Of a DNA stretch of 64,000 bases, positions 11,310 to 24,100 are shown piece after piece. The notes under the pieces were generated by a model. It was not told the origin of the DNA. It made no database searches and saw nothing but the letters and a program-made list of their open reading frames with translations. The position numbers and the translations under genes were made by a program. Numbering within the stretch: position 1 is the first letter of the stretch; each line of letters begins with the position of its first letter. Source of the stretch: Fomitopsis serialis (taxonomy: Eukaryota; Basidiomycota; Agaricomycetes; Polyporales; Fomitopsidaceae); assembly GCF_022376445.1 (NCBI RefSeq), contig NW_025954961.1, positions 868,001 through 932,000 on the forward strand, written 5' to 3'.

Positions 11310-14300
11310 ATGGCATCTGCGAACAGGACGCTGCATGACGGGTGGAGCTTCACCCAGGTGGCGGGGCCCCGAAGGACGTGGTGAAGGAGGGCGAGTGGAT
11401 CCAGTCCAGGCATTCCAACTACGGTGCATGTGGAGCTGCTCAAGGCAGGCAGGATTCCGGACCCGGTGAGCTGCATGACGCGCCGCTCCGAGGTTCATCG
11501 CTTATGACATCCATCTGGATGTAGTTCATCGGGTTCAGGAATGGGATGTGCAATGTACGTGCTTGGAATGGCCACGATCTGAGGGCTAGAACTGATAACG
11601 ATGATGCAGGGATCGGCGAGGTGCCTTGGGCATTCAAAACCAAGTTCACTGCTAGCCATACGGAGGTCTCGGCCCCGAATGTGGACCTGGTCTTCGATGG
11701 GTTGGATACTTTTGCGACAGTGACCTCGTGAGTGGTCCGTCATATCGTGGAGTCGCACTCGGAGTGACGAGCAAGCCATGCGTAGAACGGTCACAATATC
11801 CTAGAGTAAGTAACGCACATTCGTCTTCGGGTCTACGACGCTGATTGTGCCCAGGACGGATAACCAATTCGTCGCGCACCGTGTCCCTGTTAAGCAATAC
11901 ATCAAAGAGGGTGCCAACGAGCTGGTCATTACGTTCGCCAGCGCGTTCCGGAAAGTAAGCGGGCGGTCGCAGCCCTCTTAAGACTGCTGACCACCTCGCG
12001 CAGGGGAGAGAAATCGAAAAGGCGCACCAAAAGTACAGCCTCTGGAACGGCGACTCCAGCCGTCTTCACATCCGCAAAGCACAATACAAGTGGGCCGCCA
12101 GACTCTCTTCCGTAACCTTAGCTGAACAACGTCCTACTCCGCGCAGCTATGGTTGGGACTGGGGTCCGGTGCTCATGACCGCCGGCCCCTGGAAGCCCAT
12201 CAAGCTCGAAACCTACACCGCTCGCATCTCCGACGTGGACATCCGAGCGCGGGTGGCCGAGGACCTCTCCGCGACGCTCGAAGTCAACTTCGCGCTCTCC
12301 CGGGAGGACAGAGCATCGCGTCCGTCAGCCTGAAGGCCGCAGACGGCAGCCTAGTCTCCGGCCAGAACAGCGTGCGGATTGCGCAGTCGGGGGCGAAGGC
12401 GACGTTCAAGATGTCGGCGGGCACGTACGAACTGTGGTACCCCGTGGGGTATGGCAAGCAGCCGCTCTATACGGTGGAGATCACTGTGGCGGACCAGGTA
12501 GTATTCATTACCCCCTTCATGAGCGAAAACACTGTTGACAGTGGGGTCATTCTTACGTCTAGCATGGCAATCAATTGGACCATACGACACAGAAGGTCGC
12601 TTTCCGGCGCGCGAGGATAGTACAGGATCCACTCATTGATCAAGAAGGTCGCACGTTCCTCTTCGAGATCAATAACATCAGAATATTCTGCGGTGGTACG
12701 CATCGGAATGATGTCGACGTCGACGAGCCAGTCTTCTTACACTAATGTTCTTCAGGCTCGAACTGGATCCCGGCGGACTCCTTCCTCACTACGTACTGCT
12801 TTACCCTCCTCCTCTCGTCCCCTGTTCCACGATGCTCACGCGGTTGATGGCAGGATGACCCGTGAGCGGTACCTGGCGTGGCTCCAGCTTCTCGTCGACG
12901 GGAACCAGAACATGGTGCGCGTCTGGGGCGGCGGCATCTACGAAGCAGACGACTTCTACGACATCTGCGATGGTGCGCATCCCCTTCACATCGTTGGCTG
13001 CTGTGCACTTACGATCCGGCTTGACTTCTCTGCACGTCGCCGTTTACGTTACCATAGAGCTTGGCATCCTCGTCTGGCAGGACTTCATGTTTGGCTGTGG
13101 ACAGGTACGTCGTCGTGGTCATCTGGCTTCGCGCGCTCGCGGCTGCGGCTCATCGATGTGACTTCTAGTACCCGGCATATGACTCGTTCACGAAGTCTGT
13201 TGAGCTCGAGGCTGAACAGAACGTGAAGAGACTGAGGCACCATCCCTCTGTGTCATCTTCGGTACGTCTAGCATGCGCGCCAGCCTGTCAACCCGGCGGT
13301 CACTCACCACCGTTCCATTCAGCGGGCAACAATGAAGGTTCGTCACACGACCAGCGCTGTCCACGCTGTCTCTCACTGTCGCCGTGTGCGGTCAGACTAC
13401 CAGCTCGCGGAGTCCAACAAGCTCGATCTAGACTACAACGACGAGAAGTCGGACTTCCGCCAGTCGACCTTCCCCGCGCGCTACATCTACGAACGCCTCC
13501 TGCCGTCGGTTGTCGAGCGGCTGTGCGACATACACTACCACCGCAGTTCGCCATACAGTGGGTTCGGCAAGCCGACGACGGACAAGAACTACGGTGATCT
13601 GCATCAATGTCAGCAGCTCAGATCCCTTATAGCTCAGATCTGTTGCTCATGATGACGATCGTTACGGCATCAGGGAACGTCTGGCATGGCTCGCAGGAGC
13701 CTTGGCACAACTGGGACATCCTCGCAGGGCGGTTCGTGTCAGAGTTCGGCATGTGCGTGTTCTGGTGCTGTGGTCACGCGACCGCGTCTTGACTGGCGTG
13801 GACGGACAGGGAAGCGTATCCTGACATCCGCACGGTCGACTACTGGCTCGGCGGAAACACGTCTGAGCGGTACCCGCAGTCGAGGTGCGTTCGGGGAGCC
13901 CTGGTGCGCCTCTCCATGGGAATGCTGAGGCACGGTGTAGGACGATGTTCAACCACAACAAGGCGGATGGCTTCGAGAGGCGCTTGGAGGTAAGCCGCAC
14001 AGCTGTCGCTCGTACCGCGAAGCGCGGATCTGAATGGGGATTCGCAATTGAAAGCTGTACTTGGTCGAGAACTTCAAGCACTCGTTCGAGATGGAAAGGT
14101 GCGCTTAACATGCCGTTTTCAATAGCGTGCGGTTCTGTTGCTTACTCCTGCCCCGCAGCTACGTGTATTACACCCAGGTCATGCAGGCGGAGACACTGGG
14201 CTCGGCCTACCGCCTGTGGAGAAGGAACTGGCGCGGTAAAGGAAAGGAATACACGGCAGGTGCTCTGGTCTGGCAAGTGCGCATGCTCCAAGACGTACTA

Positions 14301-15131
14301 TTCTTTTCGTCCTGCTCACCTGGCGGACCAGATCAATGACTGCTGGCCGGTGACCTCATGGGCCATCGTCGACTACTTCCTGCGGCCGAAGCCCGCGTAC
14401 TTCGCCATCAAACGCGAGCTGCGGCCGTACACCGTCGGCATGACGCGGAAGGACAAGCAGACGTTCGCGGACGACCTCACCGCCGCGTTCTTCAACCTCG
14501 ACACCGTGCTCGAGATCTGGGGTACGAACAGCACGCTGCAGGAGAAGCGCGCGGTGCTGGAGGTGACCGCGTTCGACCTGCACTCGGACTGGCGCGAGAC
14601 GTCCAAGCAGGACGTCGCGCTGGCGCCCAATGCGAGCACGGAGTTGTTCAAGGGCCTCCTCCCCGGCCAGCCCAGGCGCACGAAGCTCAGCGAAGCCCCG
14701 AAGACCATCGTCGTCTCCGCCCGCCTTCTCGACGCCTCCGGCGCCGTCCTCGGCCGATACTCGAACTGGTACGTCGTCCCGTCTCACAGACCTCGCCGCC
14801 GTCCGTGTCTCCCCCCGCGCGTCTTTCCGTGTTCCCCTTCCGAGTCCGACCGAGCTGAGAACGGTGCTGCAGGCCCGAGCCGTTCAAGTACATCAGTTTC
14901 CCCGACATTAAAGACGTAGGTCTCAGCATCGCTGTGGGTAAGGACGGCGAATCCGTGGAGCTTTCAGCGAGGAAACCGATCAAGGGGCTCGTGCTCGACG
15001 TCGAGGGGGACGCCGTGCAGTGGAGCGACCAGGCCATCGACCTCGTGCCGGACGACCCGCAGGTCGTGAAGGCCGTGGGACTGAACGGGCGGAAGATCAA
15101 GGCGAGGTTTCTCGGCGACGGGACGGCCTAG
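11310..15131 (+). CDS. Glycoside hydrolase family 2 beta-mannosidase
   Basis: This enzyme releases beta-D-mannose from the ends of manno-oligosaccharides in hemicellulose or N-glycan breakdown. Visible blocks in order are LHDGWSFTQV, VDLVFDGLDTFATV, HRVPVKQYIKEGANELVITF, YGWDWGPVLMTAGPWKPIKL, MVRVWGGGIYEADDFYDICD, GILVWQDFMFGCG, AGNNE (acid/base Glu region) split by introns, WHGSQEPWHNWDILAGRFVS, SEFGM (nucleophile Glu region), LNDCWPVTSWAIVDYF-like sequence near 14335 and RPKPAYFAIKRELRP, then a C-terminal beta domain ending RKIKARFLGDGTA. At least five single-base frame changes occur inside conserved blocks (near 11363, 11409, 11535, 12300 and 13252). The ATG at 11310 gives no signal peptide. 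The same frame just upstream reads a hydrophobic VLICVLYLSICID without an ATG, and an ATG at 11227 opens a basic MRRPWVARSLRAL in another frame, so a secreted form with one more indel is possible. Confidence 0.87.
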
Positions 15132-15708
15132 GCGTCTCCGGGCAACGAGGTGCGGAAGATGTCGAGCATATATGTATTAGTAGCAGCGTGCATGCCGTGA
15201 ATGAATGCGATAGGGTTGTGCGTTGACGCACGCAGCGTCATACCGTAAGCACCGTGACTGAACGCGCATGTTGGGGTGCGCTAAACCGAGCGGGCAGCAG
15301 CGAATCGGGGGGAGCAGTATATGCTATTAGGATCTCGGCGAGAGGGTGTACATAATAGGGGCCCCACGAGGGGCGGTGCGCGACAACAACAATCATACAG
15401 GCTTTTACATAGGAACTGTAAGGATAAAGGCATAGGCACGCGGCTGGAACAGAAGGCAGAATCCGACAGTCCAATATACAAGAAACCTGGGAGGGAACGA
15501 GGCGGGCAGCGGGCGTCGTGGGGGGCTGCGATTGGTGGGAGGACAGACGTCGCCGCGGGGAGAGCGGGTGAGGGGAGACAACATCGAGGGCAGCAGGACA
15601 GGCGGAGACAATGCAGGGGATGGTGGGTGCGCAAGGACAGGGGATTGCGAATGTTCTATGAGCCAATGCAAGATGCCAGGGAAGAAAACAGAACGTCTAG
15701 AGGGCACA
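15132..15708. other. Intergenic, convergent 3' ends
   Basis: These 577 bp lie between the beta-mannosidase and RHEB stop codons, which face each other. No coding signal is recognised on either strand, so the stretch probably holds both 3' untranslated regions. Confidence 0.5.
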
Positions 15709-16537
15709 TCACATAATAAAGCATCTGCTCGCTGGAGGCTCCACTGTCTTGCTATTTGGTGTTGCTTTCTCGATCTCTCCGAGGACGAGTTGGAATACCT
15801 CGGCTGTGGCGGGGGAGTGAGCATGCTGGGACTGTCCGAGCGGGGCGAGGGGGCACGCACCAACATTCTTGTTGGTCTTCGCACTTGTTTCGATCCACGC
15901 TGAGTGGTGGCTCTGTGCGAGCTCTTCGCCCTCCTCGGGTGCTACCTGTCTGGATTTGCTGTGAGGAAAATGAAACGTGGGCGACGGGTTTGGGTAGCAA
16001 CGCGGCCGCCGCAGTGACGGCAAGTTGTGCCAACGCTCACCTCTGCTGGAGGTCCATCTTCGCGCCGACCATGACGCACGGGATGGTGTTCTGGCCGCTG
16101 AATTCGGTGATCTTGTCGTAGATGATGCGCACCATGTCGAAGGAGTTGCGGGAGGTGACGGAGTACACGAGGACGAACCCGTGGATGCCTATAGCGTGTT
16201 TCGAGTTGAGTATGGAGTATTCGTCCTGAGCGAGAAAGCGGTGAGCACGGCGGTGGCGAGGCGAGAAGGGTGCATACCTGGCCAGCGGTGTCGATGATGT
16301 CACAGTCGTACTCGATGCCCTTGTAGTTAATGCTCTTGGAGAAGGTGCTTTCGATGGTAGGGTAGTACGACTCGACGAATTGGTTGTCGATGAATTGAAA
16401 AACAAGCGACGATTTCCCTGGAGAGCGGTAGTTAGCAACGGGTGCGAGGTGGCGGCCGGGGGCTGGGCTGGACGCGCACCGACTGAACGGGAACCGAGGA
16501 CGGCGATTTTTCTCTTCTTGAGAATGTCGCTCGGCAT
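15709..16537 (-). CDS. RHB1: RHEB-family small GTPase
   Basis: RHEB activates TOR complex 1 at endomembranes when GTP-bound. The start MPSDILKKRKIAVLGSRSVG runs into an intron and continues KSSLVFQFID, so the P-loop is GSRSVGKSS. Switch I is SYYPTIESTFSKSI, G3 is DIIDTAGQ (an intron follows immediately), then DEYSILNSKHAIGIHGFVL. The G5 region is ETSAKTNKNV. The protein ends PPASRCFIM, a CaaX box for farnesylation and membrane attachment. Several short introns are canonical. The G4 box reads VGAKMDLQQR, so Ala stands where NKxD normally has Asn. That residue contacts the guanine base, so nucleotide specificity or affinity may differ. Length fits the family at about 185 aa. Confidence 0.92.
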
Positions 16538-19419
16538 TGTGAAGAGGATTGGGGAGAAAGGGGATTAAAGGGAGAGGTAGTAGAGGACTAAAAGGGAGAG
16601 GAGAGGCGCCAGAGACGAGCCACGAGCTGAGCCAGCCTGAGCCACCACCGATGATCCGCGCCGTTTCTCCGTCGCTGCTACCGTCGCGACAAATCCAGCG
16701 ACCGCGCCCTCCGTTTAGCCTTTTGACGTCCCGTCGTCCTCCATTCCTCCCCGCCCACCGCCTCTCGTCCTCTTACGTCCCCCTCCTCCCGGATCTCGCC
16801 CTGCGCCCTCACCTGAGCACCCCACGCCGGTCACACCCCCACCGTCGCCTACAACATCTGCGCAAGCCTTCTCTTCGCGCCGCAGGCTTGCCTGGATCCC
16901 CACAGATCTCGCGCTCCCTCGGATCGATGCATTTGTATTGCTCGACAACTTTGTACGTCTTCTTGGCCTCACTCGGGCGCGTGCATGTGCCCCCGGCGTA
17001 GACTGCGCTCTTCCCCGAACCGTCTAATCCGAATTTGCGCCCGATGGCCTTTGCACCCTCGCATCCGCCCCTCCGGATTTGCTCTCCTCTATTAGCACCT
17101 CAGATCTTCACAGTCTAGACAACTGGCTGAAAGGTACGGTCCAAACTCGTCTCATCTGATGTGCGTCCAGGCGCCATCTTCCGGCTATCCACCTCGTGGA
17201 ACACGCCTTTCGGCGAGGAAACAAGGATGCGGGGTCGTAGAGGCTCAATCGACAGATCGCTGCTTCTGCGAGGTGGTCCTGCCCCTCTGCGAGATCAACT
17301 CTGATAGGCAGGCGTGTGCCCGCAACGGCCGGCGCTGGAGGAAAATTCGCCATTGGACTAGAAGGGGCACGTCGCTCACGCCCCCTTACGCGGTCCGCCC
17401 AACACGACGGCCAGAAGGTAGGCAGACTTACGACGATGGTGTAAAGGGCTGACGCACAATCAGCGCCCGCGTAGACGAGCGAATCACATGCGACTCCGCT
17501 GGTCCGAGGATACACCAAGGGAACGGAGAGGCTGCTAAAGGCGAACACCAACACCGGACCTGGATGCACATGGCAGGGTGGCGCCGAGCTGGCCAACAGC
17601 AGGAGAGCTGTACGATATGGCTGCGGAGAGGCAACATCAATGCTATCTGCACTTCATTCTAACAGACAGATGATGCATCGCGCTTGATCAGGAATCCGGG
17701 CTCTCTCTCTGCACTTTCGTCCCCTCGCGCTCCGACCAGCGCCACGGCCGCAACATCTCACCCGGACACAATAGCGGAGTCGAGGTACTGGCCTGCTCAA
17801 GACGGTGCCAGTAAGCTATGAACCACGCTCCGCGCGATACACGTCAGCGTGTCCGCTGTATTGAACATGTGGTACGTAGTAGCCGTAGCAAGGAACGACC
17901 CGACAGGCTGCACTGAACATCGCCCGGGAGACGTATTTGTTCCGCGAGCGACCGGAGGAGAATTGCCTCAGCCTGCGACAGTGCAATCATATCAAAAGCT
18001 TAACGGAGGGTGTAGGGAGACATCTGGCCCGTACCAGAGCCGCAGAGACAGGTCTGTCATCGCTCGCCCGACGCCGGCTGTCACACAGCTAAGTCGCCGA
18101 GCTCTCCCTACATTGTTCGTGCCGTCGCAGAGCCGCTCAGCGGCTAAGGCGGTTAGCATTCAAACGTTAACCTGCGACTTGGACAAGGTTCTGTTCGCCT
18201 GGCGGGCCACATGCATGACGTTCCGTGTGGACAGCAGCCTTGCCGCAATGGAGACAGTCGCAGCCGCTGGTTCAAACCAGTTGAGACGCCCTGCTGAGGA
18301 GAATCCCCATAGCATGGCAGACCATGGAAGCTACCCGGACGAGTAAGCGCGACGGATGGACAGTTGAGCGAGTCGCCCTGATCGGTGGCTCTGGGAGACG
18401 CATGGTCCGCGGCTTATATGCGGATTCTATGCATGATCGCCGCTTGCGGATTTAAGCAAGTGGTCTGTTTGGTGTGGAAGGCGATCGCGCGGTTGCAATT
18501 TGGGTGGCCTGCTGTTACAGCGTTGGCTGACGAATGCGTGATGAACCTACTACTTGGAACCTACCCGCCTAAACCATCCGAAGGGGGCGGCGTACGAACG
18601 TCTGGCTTATCGCTTCGACAGATGCAAACCTTGCTGCGGTCAGCTCGTTGCCAGTTGTCAAGATATACAGGAGTTACCCATGTCTGGATAAATGGGGTCC
18701 GGATGCTGAGGCGACTTGCTCTGGACACAGCCCTCGTTCCAAGGATGAAGTATGCTATCTGCAGCGGTAGTAGATATGAACGTAACTTAGACGGTGTTAT
18801 TTGGAGGCGATACAGCTCACCTGCTTATGGAAATTCTAGTAGCATTCTGGCAGTCAGTGTCGCGGATGGTACGTGTCTATCTTCATGCTTGGAATGAACG
18901 CACTGTGCAGAGTACATCAGTCTTGCGAGTATATTTATGTAGCACAGAGTAGTCCTAGTGCTCGTCAGTAATGGGCTCTTCAGGCTTACACTTCAACGAA
19001 CATCGAAGCATCCAGTCGTGATCATGGCACCAACTTGAATTTGCATGCCGTGTTACAACGTTTCCTATAGCTGTCTAGGAATCGTCTGTCTCGGATAGTG
19101 ATCTCTTGAGTGCCGGGATCACACCTTCTGCAAACATACTATGCCCGATGAGAGTAGTGAAGAATCCGGATTATAATTGTCGGCGTTGAGTAACAGAGAC
19201 AGTCTACAGCGTACCCAGAGGGTCCCAGACCGCGACGCGCGTCGAAACGCGGTCACGTGCGTGACTCATGGTACACAAACGTGACCGTTCGATTTCGAAC
19301 ACGAACTTCAACCAGCCGCAACCGTGTTCAACTCCATCTTCACCGCAACCACCATCCATCCGTCCCGTCAAACCTCACCGCTCTACTCGCCTCACACGAC
19401 GCCCACGACCTCGATCATC
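16538..19419. other. 2.9 kb with no supportable gene
   Basis: The first 400 bp (to about 16950) are pyrimidine-rich on the plus strand and probably hold the RHEB promoter and leader. Further on are open frames of 165 and 170 codons (17849-18346 and 18385-18897, both opening with GTG). They show no recognisable domain, no homologue and no flanking intron pattern. No terminal repeats, target duplications or transposase motifs are visible. It is the longest gene-free stretch in the window. Confidence 0.4.
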
Positions 19420-20044
19420 ATGTCTGCCACCACGACGCCCAACGACTCCCCGGTCCACGTCCAGCCGCTGCACAACCCATCACAAGCAGCACACGTCGTT
19501 GTGCCGCAGGCACCGCTTGGCAATGCGACCAACGGAGTTTCGAGCCAGGCACCCGCACCTGGGATGGGAGCGAAGGCGCTACTGGCCAGGAAGATGTCGA
19601 ACCAGTATGTCTGTGTCCCAGTGGCGGGTGGCCTGGATTGACTTTGTTCCCTTTGTTGCAGCAACCCGAAGTACATATCCCCGACTGACAAGATGATGAC
19701 GCCCGTCAGCCAGAAGCTGAACGCAGCGAAGCAGAAGCACTTCACGAAGTACGTGCCATATGTCTGCCGCGCGCTCTGTGGTCGTGCTGACCGCTCGACG
19801 CAGGGGCGCAAAGCCCATGCAGTCGCTCTTCCCCCAGAAGGAAGTGGCCTCCGACCCGGAGAGCGGCTCGGACGAGGAAGCATCATCATCACCGGTCGAG
19901 AAGACGGCAGCCGACGAGAACCCGTTTAGTGCCGTCGACGACGCCCCCCCTCCCCCACATCGTATTGTTATTCCCGCTTGGCTTGTACGACTATCCGCCC
20001 GATACCTCATGCACCATCCTCTTGCTACTCGTTTGTTTGTCTAG
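19420..20044 (+). CDS. SPO12: SPO12-family protein
   Basis: This is a small protein resembling the Spo12 family, which in yeast promotes mitotic exit through the FEAR network and acts in meiosis. The start opens MSATTTPNDSPVHVQPLHNP. The diagnostic block is NPKYISPTDKMMTPVSQ followed by KLNAAKQKHFTK, split from the N-terminal exon by one intron (gtatgt...ttgcag) and from the next by another (gtacgt...acgcag). The third exon begins GAKPMQSLFPQKEVAS and continues with an acidic, Ser-rich tail (SDPESGSDEEASSSP). The SPTDK and TPVSQ sites look like proline-directed kinase targets. The 3' end after NPFSAVDDAP is less certain, because the last 35 codons look unlike coding sequence and a further intron is possible. 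Confidence 0.65.
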
Positions 20045-21176
20045 TTTGCACCAGTTATGCATCTTGTACTACCATGGGCGGGCCTCAGGGCGCTGCAATC
20101 GATTGGATGCAGCCGCCGTGAACCAACCAGTCTTGCTTCGAACGTCGTACCTATCATGAAGACTCAACGTACTCAACTTCAATGCAAGCAGAAGATGACT
20201 GCGGCCGCCGTTACATGAACATTCATATATCCGACTTGGCCTTCACATTGTTCGTCGCCGGTCGCCAAGAGTATCGTCATGCAGGGTGCAATGCCCTGCT
20301 GAGTTCTAGCCGTCAATTCCCGTATATACAGAGTGCGCGTCGCACAGAACTTCTCCAAGCTGGACACCGTTCCCAGACTAGTCGAAGATGGGTTCAACAT
20401 CACACTCATAGACGTTGCTGACACAACGAATATCAGACATTGGCAGACCCACCTATGCTCAAATAAGCTCCACTTTCCCTTGGTCCCTCTCATAATCACG
20501 TAACGCAAAAGTTGCCGGTTCGCTCTAGTCCGCTGCGATCGTAATCCGGACCATGCCCACAGTTAATAAGACTACCGTCGCTGTCATTCCCTGGACGAGA
20601 CTAACCCAATTGGAGAGCAATCCCGGTACATACACTTCGTGCGACATCCCCCAAACCCGACATATGATCACCGGAATGACCGCGCACGGAACTCCGGTTT
20701 TCACCATGACGTTGAACGTGAGACGCCGTCAGGCCAATTCTCGGACCGGTACATTTCGTGGCGTACTCTCCAGTCTGCTCGCCTGCATTCTATGATCTAT
20801 AAGTATCCAGCTGGGCCTTGGAGCATACGGTTCGGTACCGCGCGCTGAAACGAACCCCCTCTTGAGCTTGATGGCGGTACCAATGGAACCAGAGCCTGGA
20901 CGCAGCAGTGAGATCAGACAGAGATTGATCCAGCTTCACCCGACTGGCAGGCTCAAGGAGCATTTTATATGTATACCTACAAAGAGCGAACGATGCGCCT
21001 GCATTAACGATCGTCAGCAGTAAGCGGACAGGAGTAACTTAGGAAATGACGTAGATCCGAATCCGTAGGGACGGCATATAAAAATGTCCATGGGTCCCAA
21101 AATGCAGCAGTAACGACTCAACGACGACGACGATGTCCATATCCCAATCCACAGCCCATGAACGACATAAGTCTAC
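20045..21176. other. Intergenic, no gene seen
   Basis: This 1.1 kb lies between the SPO12-like gene and the end of the chitin synthase gene. It holds only short open frames with no recognisable product. Confidence 0.45.
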
Positions 21177-24100
21177 TCAGTTCCTCCTGCAGCACCGGAA
21201 GAGATTCCGCTTGAAGAAGTAGAACAGGCACTAGGAACAAGCGGTGAGCATCGCGAGCTCCGAAGCAGAGTGAGTCGGACACATACGCCTATGAACCGCA
21301 CGGCAGCCAGCCCGAATGTCGAGTACAGGATGACGGCGAAGTAGATGTTTTGCTTCTTCCGAAGCGTATCGTTATCGACGTCCTCGTCGCCGGAGCTCAA
21401 GCCGTTCAGGTTCTCAATCGAGATGGCGAGCGTAGCGTTCGAGAGCATCCAGAACGAGACGAGACGTGTACGGAACGTCTTGTTCTCGTCGTCCATCGTA
21501 GGCTTCTCGACTTCCTCCTTCACCTGCAGTTTTGTCACCGCACGCGTCACGGTCTCCTTGAAGTGAGCGTCGAGGTCTTCCTTGTTCCTTGAAACATCCT
21601 CAACGACGGCAGTATCAGCGTCCTTCGATTTCTTCGACGAGACAGACGGCAGAGCTTCAGCCTTGTCGCTACCCTTGGTACCCCAAGAGACCTACACAGA
21701 ATCGGTCAGTACTGATGCGACGTGCAGGTGTATTTCACCAACATCGTGAAGGTTGCAGAACGCATAGACGTTCAAGACGTTCGTGAAACTGGGGGCCAAG
21801 CAGAGGTACTGAGGGAAGCTCGTGAACATGTGCCAGGGGTCGCGCTGAACAATCGATCAGCTACAATCTCCGCGAAGAATTATACCGGGCTCACGTAGAG
21901 GAATGAAGATATCAGGTAGATACCGTACGTTGCCACCATGGCGACGATGAGGGAACCAACAGGAGGCGTCAAGAAAGTCAAAATGATTTGGCTAACAGTC
22001 TTCCCCTTCAATTCTGAAGGAACGTTCTGCAAACAGCGTCAGCAGTGAGTCAGATACGCGCAGTGACCGCATGCTATTTACCATGAAGGCTTTGATGGTA
22101 AGTGCGAACGAACAGACCAGCAGGTAGACGGATAGAATGGCGTATACCCTGATGTGTCCACAACATGTAAGCAAATGTCAGGCAATTGAAGGCGTCGGAC
22201 AAACCATAGAGTGATGGTGTACGCCAGTCGTTCTCCTTTTGGTCGATTGCCCAGCGCGAGGATAAATTGCAAGCAAAGGAACGCGAGGTAGACCCACTTC
22301 AGGGCCTCGTTGACCCAATGCGTCTTAATGGGAGATATAGTATTGGACAGACTGCTGAAGAGATGCAACTCACGATTTCCACAGTGCCAAAAAGAACAAG
22401 TTTTTGACTGGGCAGGAGTTCGATGATGATACTGAACGTGAGCCACATGTTGGCAAGCGCGAACCAAGTGAAGATCAGTGTGAAGACGTTGTACTGCAAT
22501 GAACTGCGAGTCAACGAAGATACCAAAGGACAGATTGACCACGGGACGCACGATTGCCTGGACGTGCAAGAAGAACATGCGGATGATACCATGGCTGGAC
22601 CGATAGAGCTTGAAGAAGTTCACAAGACTGTACTGTAGACGGATGAGCGTCAGACATCATAAGTCAACGTAGGCAAGCTACACTGTGGACTCACCACCGA
22701 GGCGGCGAACGAACCGTTCAACCAACGACGACGCTGGCCGATAAGCTCCACAGCAGACTCCGGCACATCCGTCTCAGCCTTACTAGGCTTCACGTACGTC
22801 AGCGTCCACCGCTCGTTGGCCTTGGCGACGAGCTCGAAACAGAGAATACGGTCCTCTGCCAAGAACATGTTCTTCGTGAAGATGTTCATGCCGTATATAC
22901 CCTTCGGACCGAGTCGATCAGCCAATGAGTGGTCACCGTGGAAGTACTGCTCCAGAGGACGACCGAGGATGGCACGGAACCGGTAAGCAGAGAAGGCACC
23001 AGGCAACACGGACACGTAACCGAAGCTACTCTCGAGTGGCTTGTCTGCATGGACGCGTCAAATTTTTGATGTATGAACGCAGGTGGATATATCTTACCGA
23101 GGATGTTGGACATCTTGTACTCGAAGTTTTGCGCAGCGACGAGGGGGTTCAGGAGCTTCTTTCCACCCTCCAACATGGCGTGAATTTCACCACAGCACCC
23201 ACCCAAGTGTGGGTCGTTGTAGAAGGCCTCCCACAGATAGTAGATGGACTTGTGGCCCGGCTTCGTACCAGCATCGATGAGAACACAAATCTCGGGCTGC
23301 GGCAATGGTCAGTGTCGGCAGGCACTGAGGCGCCAGCGAGTGTACCTCAAGCATCCGACCTATGGCATTGAAGAGCCATCGGTGAGAGTTAATCTTCTTT
23401 TGGTTCTTCGCCTTGATGACGAGGATGAACGACACCGGGACAAGGTTCGTATGGTCATCGCCATGAGGAAGGATGAGCTGGGGCGTCGCATCCACGGACA
23501 GCTGGGTCGTGTACTGGCGGATGACAACTCAGATATTTGTTACCGAGATAGGTGTGACTACCTACCTCGAAAATGTGGGCGACGGTATCCTTGCCATCGA
23601 CCTGCTTCTTCATGACACCGTCTTGATACACACCGATGGTGGCAAGAATATCCAGGACTGTCTTGTCCATGGGTTCCAAACCATCAATGACGAGCGCCAC
23701 GGTGATCTTCTGCCAACCCGGGACACCCTCCTCAGCTGTGCGACGCCAGTACTTGGACTGTTTAGTCTTGCAGATGTCGCGAATGTTCAACATGACGCCG
23801 TGCAGGGTACGGGCGTAGAGTGTCTTGTCTTCGTTGTATGACGTGACAGCGATGAGCAGCTCCGTCTGCCGGTTGTACATCTTGGTACGGAGGGAGTAAC
23901 CGCTAGCTTCCGAAAAGTCATCGGGATCGCACGTTGCCGCAGTGTATCTCATGTGTCTAGAGGCGCAAGCCAGGAAACGAGGTTGGCGTCACTCTGAAAC
24001 GCTTGCAAGTATTACTCACGAGAATTCGGTCGATTTCGACATGCCCAGCCACTTCGGCTCGATGGCGCTGTACACCGGGGATGGTACAGGGTACTCTGCA

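Noticed and set aside
18265..18285. T-arm-like ggttcaaac suggesting a tRNA
   Set aside because: The stem does not pair properly, and no acceptor, D-arm or anticodon arm fits around it.
17849..18897. Two open frames of 165 and 170 codons
   Set aside because: Both open with GTG. They have no domain, no homologue I know and no intron structure, so they are not listed as genes.
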